A model generated the notes under the pieces. It saw only the letters and a program-made list of their open reading frames with translations, ran no database searches and was not told where the DNA came from. A stretch of 64,000 nt of DNA from Erpobdella octoculata (taxonomy: Eukaryota; Annelida; Clitellata; Hirudinida; Erpobdellidae): NCBI GenBank assembly GCA_963978895.1, contig OZ022242.1, positions 9,077,614 through 9,141,613 of the forward strand, given 5' to 3'. Shown in pieces: positions 23,821-36,269 of the stretch. Both the position numbers and the translations under genes were made by a program. Within the stretch, counting starts at the first letter, position 1; every line of letters starts with the position of its first letter.

Positions 23821-25034
23821 TCTATATATATAAAAATGAATGTTTGTATATATGTATTTATGTATGTTAATGTCCTTTATGCATTGCTACACCATTCATC
23901 CGATCGTAATGAAATTTTCACACAACCTTGAGAGTCAATGAAAATCAAAAAGAAAAAAAAATTTTTTGAAATCCGTCACAAAATGAGCGGAGCGGAGCGG
24001 GTGAGCGAGCGGGAACTATATATATATGTATGTGCGTATGTATGTGTGTATGTATGTATGTGTATGTGCATGTATGTGTGTCTGTGTGTGTGTGTTTATG
24101 TATGTACTAGCGGAGATACCCGGCGTTGCCCAGGTTTTTTAGAGGTTTTTCTAATGTTTGTCTCTTTCTCTCCCGTTTCCTTTCCCACCTGCTTTCCCAC
24201 TCCTGTTAGCTTTTCCGTTTTCGGTCGTTTTCCCACTGCCGGTCGCTTTCCCGCTCCCGGTCGCTTTCCCGCTCCCGGTCGCTTTCCCGCTCCCGGTCGT
24301 TTTCCCGTCCCGGTCGCTGCCCCGTTCCCGCTCACGTTTGCTCTCCCATTCCCGCTCACGCTTGCTTTTCTGTTCCCGCTCGCTGTCCGTTCCGGGTGCT
24401 TTCCCGTTTCTATAATAGACAAACTAACCCACAAACATTCATATATATATATATATAGTCTTAGCAAATCTATTTTGCGTTTTATAGGCTAACAGAAGTT
24501 ATGAAAGAATGTAAAAGAGAAAATGAGCGGGAACGGAAACGGGAACGGGAGAGCTACCGTGACCGGGAATGGGAGAGCAAGCATGACCGGGAACGGGAGA
24601 GCAAGCGTGAGCGGGAACGGGAAAGCGACCGGAAACGGGAAAGCGACCGGGAACGGGAAAGCGACCGGGAACGGGAAAGCGACCGGGAACGGGAAAGCGA
24701 CCGGGAACGGGAAAGCGACCGGGAACGGGAAAGCGACCGGGAACGGGAAAGCGACCCGGAACGCGGAAAGCGACCGGGAACGCGGAAAGCGACCGGGAAC
24801 GCGGAAAGCGACTGGAATCGGGAGAGCAAGCTTGGAAGGAAACGCGAGCAAGAGAGAAAATCGATAACAGAACTTCTGAGCGGGAAAGCGACCGGGAGCT
24901 GGAAAACGACCGAGAGCGGAAAAGCGACCGGGAACGCTACGAAAACGGGAAAGTGGAGAAGGGAACGGGAGCGAGAGAGACAAACATTAGAAAAACCTCT
25001 AAAAACCCCGGGCAACGCCGGGTAACCCCGCTAG
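23821..25034 (+). mobile_element. Non-autonomous Helitron family 1, complete unit
   Basis: 5' start TCTATATATATAAAAATGAA at 23821 after A; 3' CTAG at 25031-25034, followed by T. It has the same architecture as the unit at 21.1-22.3 kb: leader, GT-rich DNA, inverted arm starting CTAG at 24107, AT centre, right minisatellite arm (about 8 clean units of 18 bp). Confidence 0.8.
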
Positions 25035-25528
25035 TATATATATATAAAATGAATGTTTGTATATATGTATATATTCATGTCCTTTATGCATTGTTACACC
25101 ATTCATCCGATCGTAATGAAATTTTCACACAACCTTGAGAGTCAAGGAGAATCAAATATAGAAAATTTTTTTTTGAAATCCGTCACAAAATGAGCGGAGC
25201 GGAGCGGGTGAGCGAGCGGGAACTATATATATATGTTTGTGCGTATGTATGTGTGTATATGTATGTATGTGTATGTGCATGTATGTGTGTCTGTGTGTGT
25301 GTTTATGTATGTACTAGCGGAGATACCCGCCTTGCCCAGGTTTTTTAGAGGTTTTTCTAATGTTTGTCTCTTTCTCTCCCGTTTCCCGTTTCCTTTCCCA
25401 CCTGCTTTCCCACTCCTGTTCGCTTTCCCGTTTTCGGTCGTTTTTTTGCTGCCGGTCGCTTTCCCGCTCCCGGACGCTTTCCCGCTCCCGGTCGCTTTCC
25501 TGTTCCCGCTCACGTTTGATCTCCCATT
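25035..25528 (+). mobile_element. Helitron family-1 unit, truncated
   Basis: Leader starting TATATATATATAAAATGAAT, inverted arm from CTAG at 25314, cut within the arm at about 25528, where the duplicated segment begins. The breakpoint is the junction of a 4.8-kb tandem duplication. Confidence 0.75.
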
Positions 25529-25874
25529 TAAGATTCTGATATAAATTTACCTGCAAAGTTGAAGCTTAAAAGTTGATAAGAGCGATTGTATGGAGAGTTG
25601 AAGATTTATGGGACATTAATTAATCTTAAGTGTCTTAAGCAATAAACTACACATTTTGATACTCCCTGTTGCACCTCATACATTTTCAGACTCCTCTTCT
25701 CCTACACATGCACGGCGTCTTTAACCCATTCCCTTCACGCAGTATTAAATTTCATAAAATCACCAAAAAATTCCGGTGCCAACAACTAAAAGGTAGTGAA
25801 ACTTTATTAAAAATTGGTCAGCAACTGGGAAAAGGGGGTAGTTATATAGAAAATTTGACAGGGGTTTGTTTACA
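25529..25874. repeat. Low-copy segment, duplication unit right copy
   Basis: Near-identical to 20750-21095 (for example ACATGCACGGCGTC and GCAACTGGGAAAAGGGGGTA in both). Confidence 0.85.
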
Positions 25875-26479
<605 letters not shown>

Positions 26480-26557
26480 GTAGCGTTGAAAGAAGTCTTC
26501 AAAAACTTGTATCGTGTAAGTATGCGGTGACTTTTAATAAACAATATATATATATAA

Positions 26558-26559
<2 letters not shown>

Positions 26560-26598
<39 letters not shown>

Positions 26599-27039
26599 TG
26601 TTTGTGGGTTAGTTTGTCTATTATAGAAACGGGAAAGCGACCCGGAACGGACAGCGAGCGGGAACGGAAAAGCAAGCGTGAGCGGGAATGGGAGAGCAAA
26701 CGTGAGCGGGAACGGGACAGCGACCGGGAACGGGAAAACGACCGGGAGCGGGAAAGCGACCGAGAGCGGGAAAGTGACCGGGAGCGGGAAAGTGTCCGGG
26801 AGCGGGAAAGCGACCGGGAGCGGGAAAGCGACCGGGAGCGGGAAAGCGACCGGGAGCGGGAAAGCGACCGGGAGCGGAAAAGCGACCGGCAGCGGGAAAG
26901 CGACCGGCAGCGGGAAAACGACCGAAAACGGGAAAGCGAACAGGAGTGGGAAAGCAGGTGGGAAAGGAAACGGGAGAGAAAGAGACAAAGATTAGAAAAA
27001 CTTCTAAAAAACCCGGGCAACGCCGGGTATCTCCGCTAG
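26560..27039 (+). mobile_element. Helitron family-1 single right arm
   Basis: AT tract, AATGAATGTTTGTGGGTTAG, minisatellite arm (units GGGAGCGGGAAAGCGACC), hairpin CCCGGGCAACGCCGGG and CTAG at 27036-27039, followed by T. The opposed left arm is absent, so single arms can end up alone. Confidence 0.75.
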
Positions 27040-27536
27040 TCATATATAAATTTAATAACAGAACCAACTGTTATTTAATTATTACAGTTACTAGACTAAA
27101 TATAAAATTAACACACACTGATTTTAAAATGCGACAATTTTATTTGTACTACATAGCAATCTGAACTGTTCAAAATTATGATATTAATAGAGAAAAATGA
27201 TGGAATTTATAACGCCACCTATCAGGAAAACGCGAATTATTAACATACATATGAATAGTTTTACAGTACATTCAGTCATAGGAAATTATGTATTTTAATA
27301 TAAGATTTTAATTTTTGCATACATACGCATTTGTTGGAATACCCCTTCCCACCACACACATACGCACGCGTAAGCAAATCATTTACTCTGGACACAACCA
27401 TAAATTTCACAGAGGCTTATACTTCCATTATTCAAAAATTTCCCCATCCTTTAATTAGATGATTCTATTTTATCGAGCAAGATCTACTCTGTTGTTGGCA
27501 GGTATTATTGGTTGCCTTGCAAATGTGCAACTAGGT
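27040..27536. other. Intergenic DNA with a possible short exon
   Basis: No firm gene. An ATG at 27460 opens a short frame, MILFYRARSTLLLAGIIGC, that would stop (GGTGATTGA) just past the hAT insertion site if the insert is ignored. Too little remains to call a gene. Confidence 0.35.
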
Positions 27537-27957
27537 AAGCGGTTCTCAATCTTTTTAGAGCCGCGACACTTTGACAAAATTTGCCATGATGCGGGACCCC
27601 CAATATTAAAATATGTGGGTTGTTCATCTTTCACTCTGGTTCACTGCATTATTACAACAATTACTATTGCACTTAAACCTAACAGATATACTCCTACAAT
27701 ACATTTTAGTTTTTTAATAGATAATTTTGATTTTAGAATTTTAGCCTATTATTTCTAGGAATTCTCAATTTTTTCACAAAGATGTATTGTGGGAAAAAGA
27801 ATAATTTATTGTACAGGGTTATTTGAGCAACGCAGATAAGTATCAAGATTAAAAGCCTGTTTTAAAAAAACTCAAATTTCTGAAAGACTTGGGCAACCCC
27901 TTTAAAATTGTCAGGCAACCCCCGTTGGGGCCGCGACCCACAGGTTGAGAACCGCTG
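27537..27957. mobile_element. Small hAT-type element (MITE)
   Basis: Ends AAGCGGTTCTCAATC and (reverse) CAGCGGTTCTCAACC with 8-bp duplications AACTAGGT (27529-27536 and 27958-27965). The CAGCGGTTCTCAACC terminus followed by GGGTCGCGGCC is a common hAT pattern. The ORF across it is an artefact of insertion into an open frame. Confidence 0.88.
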
Positions 27958-28101
27958 AACTAGGTGATTGAAAAAAAAGATTCTTGTTTTTTTAAATAGT
28001 TGAAAAACATAACTCTGATTCTGATTATTTATTAAGAAGAATTGATAAAATATGAAATGCAACATTCAAATAATTTTCTAAGATGCAAAAATAGATTTTT
28101 A

Positions 28102-30990
28102 CTAAAAAGTGTATTCCTCTAAAAATTTAAAAACTTCTTCATGTCTTTGATCAACAGACCAGTTCTTTGGAAGATATGCTGGTTTCATGCTATCCAGAAA
28201 GTGCTGCCTCCACATTTTTTCAAATTCAATAAGACTTCCATCTTTGAGGACTGAATTCATCACTTTCAATCCAGGTTTCTGTTTACTGAATTAGGATAAA
28301 GTTAGGAGTCAGTATTATTTATCATAATGTTAAACAAATCAAGTCAGCATTACTATTATCAATACCAATTTATAAAATCATACTGTTAATATGTTAGAAT
28401 GCGAAGTGCATAACAATAATAATAAATCAAGAGTTGTGGTGACTTGTTTATGTGACTTTTTCAACCATTAAGATAATAGATGTAAGTAGTATATTACATT
28501 TGGTCCATCAATTCATCATTGATATCTTCAACATTGAAATAAGATTTTATTATCTGTTTAAGTTCTTCCATTCTCTTTTGTGGCAGTTTGTGTACATCCT
28601 TGTTATTTGTCAAAGCACTGCATAAAAGAAAATAACAACAAAATAATACTTGCAAAAACCTATCAACAAGCACATCAGAGTAAACATTATTGTTAATTGT
28701 AAATTAATAACAAAAAGGACAGCAAAATAAACAGTAATGTTATTGGCTTACAAGGCAGCAGATAGTACTCTATCCCAAAGGATGTCTGATCTTGGCGTTA
28801 TATTTGTCAGCCAGCCTTTTTTTCACAGGTGCATCAAGCTGATTACTGATCCGGTGGCAGGTGGAGCACGTAATAACGATATCGTGTGACATGTGCTTTT
28901 TCATTCTGTCGGGAAGGTGTCTGGAAGAAGCAATAAAATGAATGTCATAAAAATAAGTAAGTCATCAGAACAAGCTAATTCACTTTTATTAGTGCTATGA
29001 GAAATACTAAAAATAATATAACTTTGTTTGTAGTTTAATAACTATAACAAAATCAATAATTTGTGGATAAAATAACTGACATTTTATAATCCCGAGGAAT
29101 AACAGATTTTTTCACGTGAGAATCTGTTTTTCCACAAACGACACAAATGTTGTTCTTCTCATAGTAGTAATCTGTTTCGCTTGTTGGACGACCAGAAGGT
29201 TCAAACCGCAACCGAATGCAGAACGGATCATCTCTCATCTTCTCTAAAGAAAATTTTTGAAATTTAACATTTACAATAAGCTGAAAATTATAAAATCATA
29301 CATTATACCTATAGGGTCTAAAACTGTAAAACTAAATAATTTGAAAATTAAAATTTACACATAAATGTGACTTTTACTTCAATTTTTTTTAGTAAATCTG
29401 GAGGACAGATGCAAAGCAAAAACTTGTTCAAGCCTAAAATTATTGTAAACAGTCAAACAATAAAGAGATATAAAAGCATTTGACGTTTAAAGTAATATAA
29501 TACCCGTACGATAAAATAATTCTAATCGATACAAGTTCAGCTCAACCTGCAAGATTTTTTTTTAAAATACCACAGTGCTTTTTTAGCACTACAAGTGGAC
29601 GTTGAATTTATGCTCTCTTTCACTTTGTTGACTTTAATCTAAAAAATGTTTGATTACAAATTTACATTACTTTTTAAACAATAAAACTGTTAAAATAGTT
29701 ATGGTTATTGACTAAACCCAATATAATTTTATATTTCCAAAAATAAAAATGTATATTTGTTAAACACCTCGTTTCTATAAAGAATTTCCATCCCATTAGC
29801 TCTATCACCCGAAAACTTTAAATCCACGATTCCTTGACATGCTGACATTTTACCACATTTTTCTCCTTCGACAAACTTTCCTTTCCAATTAAAATTTCTC
29901 TCTAGCAATGATAGAAAAATCTTTATTGAAGCCAAACTATCAAGTGCTGCATGAGCTATCTGTTGGAATAAAGAAAAAAACTTAATTAAATAACTTGCTA
30001 AGAATGACAACATAAATAACATATGCAACCGAATAAATAAAATTGACCTATGATGCATACAAATCATCAGTTGCGAATACATTTTATGTATATCTATACA
30101 AACAATTGACATACGGCACGTTGCAAATTTTATTATTATGATTGTTATAAATTTTTTTTTATAATTTCAAGCCTAATAAAACATACTCAACAACGAAAAA
30201 AACATTCTACAAAATGCCATTTACATAGCACACTTAGGTAGTTTTAAAAATATTAAAAATTTTGCTGTTCATTGTCTTTTTATTTTTAAAAACTTAAAAT
30301 AAAAATAAGTGAACCTGCTCGTCTCCAAAAGTTTCAGCTTCCCGATTACTGCACGTTATTTTTATGTTTTTGTCCAAATCCACTCCAAGTGCTGCTTTTG
30401 CTAGATGTTTCAATCCACCTGGTCTATTCAACCATGGTTAAAAATCAATTTAACCATACTCATAGAAAAAATTATTCTTATTGCCTTCATATAACTAAGT
30501 ACATTATTAATAAATTGCAAAACTAAAGAACAAAGAAGGTACCTTATTCTAAGCTTTTTACAACTCAAAACCAAGTTACGTAGGTCTACACATCCAAAAC
30601 AACCAATGCCAAAATCACCCATCAGTTTGAAACCACCTTCAATGGAACCCACTCCAACTTTTAAAATTCTAAAAATATGAATAAAAATAACTTGAACAAA
30701 TGTCATCTTGTTAGTATCTCGTAAAAATGAACTAAAATGGAGACATCAAAATAATAGCATACTAGACAACAGTAAAATGGTTGAAAATAAATTTAAAAAC
30801 CCAGTAAAAAAAGTACCAACTGTTTATCTCTAAGAAGATGTAAAAATGTATCAGGAAAAAAATGTTCATTATCCAGAAGTAGTTTAGTCCTCACAAGAAC
30901 ACACAATCCAGAGATTGAAGATAACTGAACTAGAGACACAGTGCTTCTATCTTCAGATTGTGTTACCCACTCACAGTCAAATCCAATCAC
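28102..30990 (-). CDS. EXD2: EXD2-like 3'-5' exonuclease, partial at 5' end
   Basis: Minus-strand exons: 30821-30990, 30543-30668, 30315-30423, 29768-29959, 29547-29638, 29378-29433, 29081-29241, 28752-28920, 28498-28617, 28102-28285. They encode the DEDD exonuclease (GFDCEWV; KVGVGS; CVDLRNL; IAHAALD). A cysteine-rich domain characteristic of EXD2 follows (IRLRFEPSGRP, NNICVVCGK, CSTCHRISN), then the conserved end MWRQHFLDSM and LPKNWSVDQ. Known EXD2 is a membrane-anchored exonuclease linked to DNA end resection and mitochondria. Upstream exons with the anchor are not seen. Phases agree except at two homopolymers: A9 near 29560 and GGG near 28775, where one base seems lost or gained. These are assembly errors or early decay. 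The usual catalytic Tyr is His (HAALD). Confidence 0.88.
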
Positions 30991-30998
30991 CTAATATG

Positions 30999-31000
<2 letters not shown>

Positions 31001-31060
<60 letters not shown>
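31001..31060. repeat. (AT)n microsatellite
   Basis: AT array directly before the TC start of a Helitron family-2 copy, and directly upstream of the first recognised EXD2 exon. Confidence 0.9.
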
Positions 31061-31062
<2 letters not shown>

Positions 31063-32121
31063 ATATATATAAAAAAACATGTCCTGACTGACTGACTGAC
31101 TGACAGATGACTGACTGATAATCAACGCCGAGCTCAAACGCCTCATCCTAGGAACGTGAAATTTGGAACTTATACTACTTTTATTGCGTAAGCAACCACT
31201 AAAAAAGGATTTTTGAAAATTTTGCTCCTGAGGGGAAGAAACTGGAAAACAAACTTTTTTCTAAAACAATGTATATCTCGAAAACCAAAAATGAGAAGAT
31301 TTTGAAATTTGGTATATGGATTCTTCTTGAAAAATACAAAGATACGTGTTTCACCATTTTTTGAAAATTCGGTTTCCCGGACCTCAAATGTGGGTTGGAA
31401 AATTGGGTTATTTGGTTTTTAAAGTAGCTGATACTCAAAAACTGTGAATGCTACAGGAGCAAAAATTAGTATTTAGTTTCTACTCCAAAAATAATGAAAT
31501 ACGTGTTTTAGCATTTTTTGAAAATTTGGTTTCCAGGACTTCAAATGTGGGGTGGAAAATAGGGTTATTTTTTTAAAGTAAATGCTACTCAAAAACTGTA
31601 AATACCACAGATGTAAAAATTAGTATTAAGTTTCTATTCTAAAAATTAAGATATACGTGTTTTACCATTTTTTTTAAAATTTGGTTTCCAGGACCTCAAA
31701 TGTGGGGTGGAAAATAAGGTTATTTGGTTTTTAATGTAACTGCTACTCGAAAACTGTAGATGCTACAGGAGTAAAATTAGTATTTGATTTCTACTCCAGA
31801 AAAAATGAGATACGTGTTTTACCATTTTTGAAAATTTGGTTTCCAGGACTTCAAATAATGGGTGGAAAATAGGGTTATTTGTTTTTAAAGTAACTGCTAC
31901 TCAAAAACTGTAATGCTACAGGTGTGAAAATTAGTATTTTGAGGTTTTGTGCCGGTTAAAAGCAGATGAGTTCAGTTTATCACCGGATGAACGGGCCAAG
32001 CCGTTATTTTAGGGTCTTCATACGGCCCTGCCCAAACCTTAAATCAAGATGGGAGGGGCCGAGATTTTTAACCAAGTAAATTTTAGTGTGTTCAGACGGG
32101 CCGGGTTAAACCTGTAGTCAA
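31060..32121 (+). mobile_element. Helitron family 2, 3' truncated
   Basis: Starts TCTATATATATAAA, then CCTGACTGACTGACTGACTG and AATCAACGCCGAGCTCAAAC. About five internal units follow, then the GGCCGGG part, and it stops before the CTAG terminus at about 32121, where an ATCGAC-repeat segment begins. Confidence 0.8.
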
Positions 32122-32283
32122 GGTTAATCGACAGTTGACAGTTAATCGACCCTAATTGGAAAGTCGACTAACCTGCGAAGGAGTCGATTTAACCTGCGCA
32201 CGCTTTGCTGTGCATGACAACAAAAAGCATCCGCATGGGTCGATATAGGTATATTAACCTAAGTGACCATTGTCTCCTATTCA
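32122..32283. repeat. ATCGAC-repeat segment (left part)
   Basis: AGTTAATCGAC and GACTAACCTGCGAAGG words, then GCATCCGCATGGGTCGATAT. It is related in reverse to 36.99-37.26 kb and 43.73-44.0 kb. It continues at 35503 after the SINE and Helitron insertions. Confidence 0.7.
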
Positions 32284-32460
32284 TTTTTTTTTTATAGTAG
32301 TTTATAGTCCTTTACACCAGGTGTTTTAAGACTGAAATGGCTGTATGTAGGAAGCACCTAAGTACTTCCTGTCGTGGATCATAATTTGTTTTTTTTAACT
32401 TTTCCTTACTCCTTTCTCCAGGCTTGGGACTGGCTTGCAAATGCAAGGCGGAGTTTTTTG
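32284..32460 (-). mobile_element. SINE 1, minus strand
   Basis: Read on the minus strand: ...AACTCCGCCTTGCATTTGCA to GTGTAAAGGACTATAAACTA and an A tail. Flanked by the direct repeats TGTCTCCTATT at 32271 and 32461. A near-identical body lies at 35344-35502, and its 3' end recurs at 50.88 kb with a 12-bp duplication, which proves it is a mobile unit. No tRNA-like boxes were recognised. Confidence 0.8.
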
Positions 32461-32471
32461 TGTCTCCTATT

Positions 32472-32500
32472 TTTTTTTTTTTTTTTTTTTTTATAATTTA
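32472..32500 (-). mobile_element. SINE 2, A-tail part (split)
   Basis: Run of T (A tail on the minus strand) following TGTCTCCTATT at 32461. The body of the same SINE lies at 35344-35502, after the two Helitrons. Confidence 0.65.
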
Positions 32501-33748
32501 TATATATAAAAGAACATGTCCTGACTGACTGACTGACTGACTGACTGATGACTGACTGATAATCAACGCCGAGCTCAAACGCATCGTCCTAGGAACGTGA
32601 AATTTGGAACTTATATTACTTTTATAGCGTAAACATCCACTAAAAAAGGATTTTTAAAAATTTTGCTCCTGAGGGGGAAAAACTGGAAAACAAACTTTTT
32701 TCTAAAACAATGTATATCTCGAAAACCAAAAAAGAGGAGATTTTGAAATTTGGTACATAGATTCTTTTTGAAAAATAAAAAGATACGTGTTTCACCATTT
32801 TTTGAAAATTCGGTTTCCCGGACCTCAAATGTGGGTTGGAAAATTGGGTTTTTAAAGTAGCTTCTACTCAAAAACTGTTAATGCTACAGGAGTAAAAATT
32901 AGTATTTAGTTTCTACTCCAAAAATAATGAAATACGTGTTTTAGCATTTTTTGAAAATTTGGTTTCCAGGACTTCAAATGTGGGGTGGAAAATAGGGTTA
33001 CTTGGTTTTTAAAGTAACTGGTACTCAAAAACTGTAAATGCTACAAAAGTAAAATTAGTATTTAGTTTCTACTCAAAAAAAAAGATATACGTGTTTCATC
33101 ATTTTTTGGGTTATTTGGTTTTTAAAGTAGCTGCTACTCAAAAACTGTTAATGCTACAGAAGTAAAAATTAGTATTTAGTTTCTACTCCAAAAATAATGA
33201 AATACGTGTTTTAGCATTTTTTGAAAATTTGGTTTTCAGGACCTCAAATGTGGGGTGGAAATAAGGGTTATTTGATTTCAAAATAACTGCTACTCACAAA
33301 CTGTAAGTGCTACAAATGTAAAAATTAGTTTTTTGAAGTTTTGTGCCGGTTAAAAGTCCAGTTTATCATCGGCCGGGCCAAGCCGTTATTTTAGAGTCTT
33401 CACATGGGCCAGGCCAAACCTTAAATCAAAGTGGGACGGGCCGAGGTTTTTCACCAAGTATATAGATATTTTAGTGATTTTAGTGTCTTCAGTTTGGCCG
33501 GGCCAAACCTGAGGTCAAGGTGGGACGGGCCGATGTTTTTCATCAAGTATATAGAACTTCTAAGCCTGTAAAAATGGGCCGGGCCTAATTCAGACGGGCT
33601 GTGCCGGGCCAGGAGTTTGGGTTTTTAAAACGGGCTGGGCTAATTTGTCGACGGGCCGAGCCGAAACCTAAAAAAATGATCTCTACTATGGATGCACGGT
33701 TCAAACTCTCTAATTTCATGCGAGCGAAGCCGCTACGGGCACTGCTAG
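32501..33748 (+). mobile_element. Helitron family 2, first of tandem pair
   Basis: 5' end in TTATATATATAAAAGAACAT, CTGACTGACTGACTGACTGA repeat, internal units with TTTCCAGGAC and ATACGTGTTT, GC-rich part, 3' GCGAAGCCGCTACGGGCACT then GCTAG ending at 33748. The next copy starts at the following base. Confidence 0.85.
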
Positions 33749-35343
33749 TCTATATATATAAAATAACATGTCCTGACTGACTGACTGACTGACTGACTGA
33801 CTGACAGATGACTGACTGATAATCAACGCCGAGCTCAAACGCCTCTACCTAGGAACGTGAAATTTGGAACTTATATTACTTTTATAGCGTAAACATCCGC
33901 TAAGAAAGGATTTTTGAAAATTTTGCTCCTGAGGGGAAAAAACTGGAAAACAAACTTTTTTCTAAAACAATGTATATCTCGAAAACCAAAAATAAAAAGA
34001 TTTTGAAATTTGGTAGATGGATTCTTTTTGAAAAATAAAAAGAAACGTGTTTCACCATTTTTTGAAAATTCGGTTTCCCGGACATCAAATGTGGGTTGGA
34101 AAATTGGGTTATTTGGTTTTTAAAGTAGCTTCTACTCAAAAACTGTTAATGCTACAGGAGTAAAAATTAGTATTTAGTTTCTACTCCAAAAATAATGAAA
34201 TACGTGTTTTAGCATTTTTTGAAAATTTGATTTCCAGGACTTCAAATGTGGGGTGGAAAATAGGGTTATTTGTTTTTTAAAGTAACTGCTACTCAAAAAC
34301 TGTAAATACCACAGATTTAAAAATTAGTATTTAGTTTCTATTCTAAAAATAAAGATATACGTGTTTCACCATTTTTTTATAAATTTGGTTTCCAGGACCT
34401 TAAATTTGGGCTGGACAATAGGATTACTTGGTTTTTAAAGTAACTGATACTCAAAAACTGTAAATGCTACAAAAGTAAAAATTAGTATTTAGTTTCTACT
34501 CTAAAAATAATGATATACGTGTTTCACTATTTTTTGAAAATTTGGTTTTCAGGACCTCAAATGTGGTGTTTAAAGTAACTGCTACTCAAAAACTGTAAAG
34601 GCTACAAAAGTAAAAATTAGTATTTAGTTTCTACTCTAAAAATAAGGATATATGAAATTTTGGTTTTCATGATCTCAAATGTGGGGTGGAAAAAGGTTTC
34701 TTTGGTTTTTAAAGTAACTGCTACTCAAAAACTGTGAATGCTACAGATGTCAAAATTAGTATTTAGTATTTACTCAAAAAATAATGATATAAGTGTTTCA
34801 ACATTTTTTAAAAATTTGGTTTCCAGGACCTCAAATGTGGGGTGGAAATAAGGGTTATTTGATTTCAAAATAACTGCTACTCAAAAACTGTAAGTGCTAC
34901 AAATGTAAAAATTAGTATTTTGAAGTTTTGTGCCGGTTAAAAGTAGCTAAGTCCAGTTTATCACCGGTTGGGCCAAGCCGTTGTTTTAGAGTCTTCACAC
35001 GGGCCAGGCCAAACCTTAAATCAAAGTGGGACGGGCCGAGGTTTTTCACCAAGTATATAGATATTTTAGTGATTTTAGGGTCTTCAGTTGGGCCGGGCCA
35101 AACCTGAAGTCAAGGTGGGACGGGCCGAAGTTTTTCATCAAGTATATAGAACTTCTAGGCCTGTAAGAATGGGCCGGGCCTAATTCAAACGGGCTGTTCC
35201 GGGCCAGGAGTTTAGGTTTTTAAAACGGGCTGGGCTAAGTTGTCGACGGGCCGAGCCGAGACCTAAAAAATTAATCGCTACTATGGATGCACGGTTCAAA
35301 CTCTCTAATTTCATGCGAGCGAAGCCGCTACGGGCACTGCTAG
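33749..35343 (+). mobile_element. Helitron family 2, second of tandem pair
   Basis: Begins TCTATATATATAAAATAACA exactly after the preceding CTAG and ends GCACTGCTAG at 35343, followed by T. It has about eight internal units of roughly 150 bp. 1,595 bp; no ORF. Confidence 0.87.
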
Positions 35344-35502
35344 TAGTTTATAGTCCTTTACACCAGGTGTTTTAAGACTGAAATGGCTGTATGTAGGAAG
35401 CACCTAAGTACTTCCTGTCGTAGATCATAATTTGTTCTTTTTAACTTTTCCCTGCTCCTTTCTCCAGGCTTGGGACTGGCTTGCAAATGCAAGGCGGAGT
35501 TG
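35344..35502 (-). mobile_element. SINE 2, body (split by Helitrons)
   Basis: TAGTTTATAGTCCTTTACAC to AAGGCGGAGT, near-identical to SINE 1 and followed by TGTCTCCTATTCA at 35503. The Helitron pair interrupted its 3' A-rich end. Confidence 0.8.
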
Positions 35503-36265
35503 TGTCTCCTATTCAACTCCCTGGTCTATTTAAGGATGGCTGCTTATTCACTTGGTGGTGTTTTTACATAGACTTCTATATCAGCACTGTATTGCAGTAT
35601 CAATATTTAAAACAAATTAGAAGTTTTTCTGAATTATTTAAAAATTTTATAAATTTTATAAATTTTGAATTGAGAGTTTAAAATTTTTATTTTTTTTATA
35701 ATTCAGTCGCTAGAGTTACGCGCTATAGGCAAGTTCCTGTATACGCACACACAAATAACCATCTATCTCATCTACAAAAAAGACAAAAAAAAACATTCTC
35801 AGGCTTTACATTTGTTTAGCATAAATACTCAAAGCTACCATTATAATTTAAAACGTTTGTCCTGATTGTTTCACATTCTCTGATGCGGCCCCCGTTTTCA
35901 GTTATAGAATTGTACTATCGTACTGATAGTTTTTATTATTTATACTAACTGGCAACCCTGCGTCGCCCGGGTAATTTTTTGTTTTTTTTTTGTATACATT
36001 TATGCAAATAGCCTGGTCAGTTTATAATTAAAATTGAAAACACACATGTTGCCTGGCCATTTTAGAATCAGTTGAAATAAGGCAATTGAGATTATTTTTT
36101 AAATATTTATTGACATCAAATTGAATGTTATTGTTGACCGTAATGGATAGTCAACCTAATAAATTAAATGAATAAAAAGTTACCGTTCACTAAACCTCTG
36201 TGTAATAAAAACCAGTGGGATGAAGATTTATAGATTTAAGTCGTCCGTTTAGAAGAATTCGATTT
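35503..36265. other. Repeat-derived segment and intergenic DNA
   Basis: 35503-35580 continues the ATCGAC-type host repeat (GGATGGCTGCTTATTCACTT). GGCAACCCTGCGTCGCCCGG at 35950-35969 resembles a decayed Helitron 3' hairpin. No gene is seen in the rest. Confidence 0.5.
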
Positions 36266-36269
36266 AACC

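Noticed and set aside
27459..27758. 99-codon ORF at the small hAT element
   Set aside because: Most of it is hAT sequence; only the first 26 codons are outside the insert.
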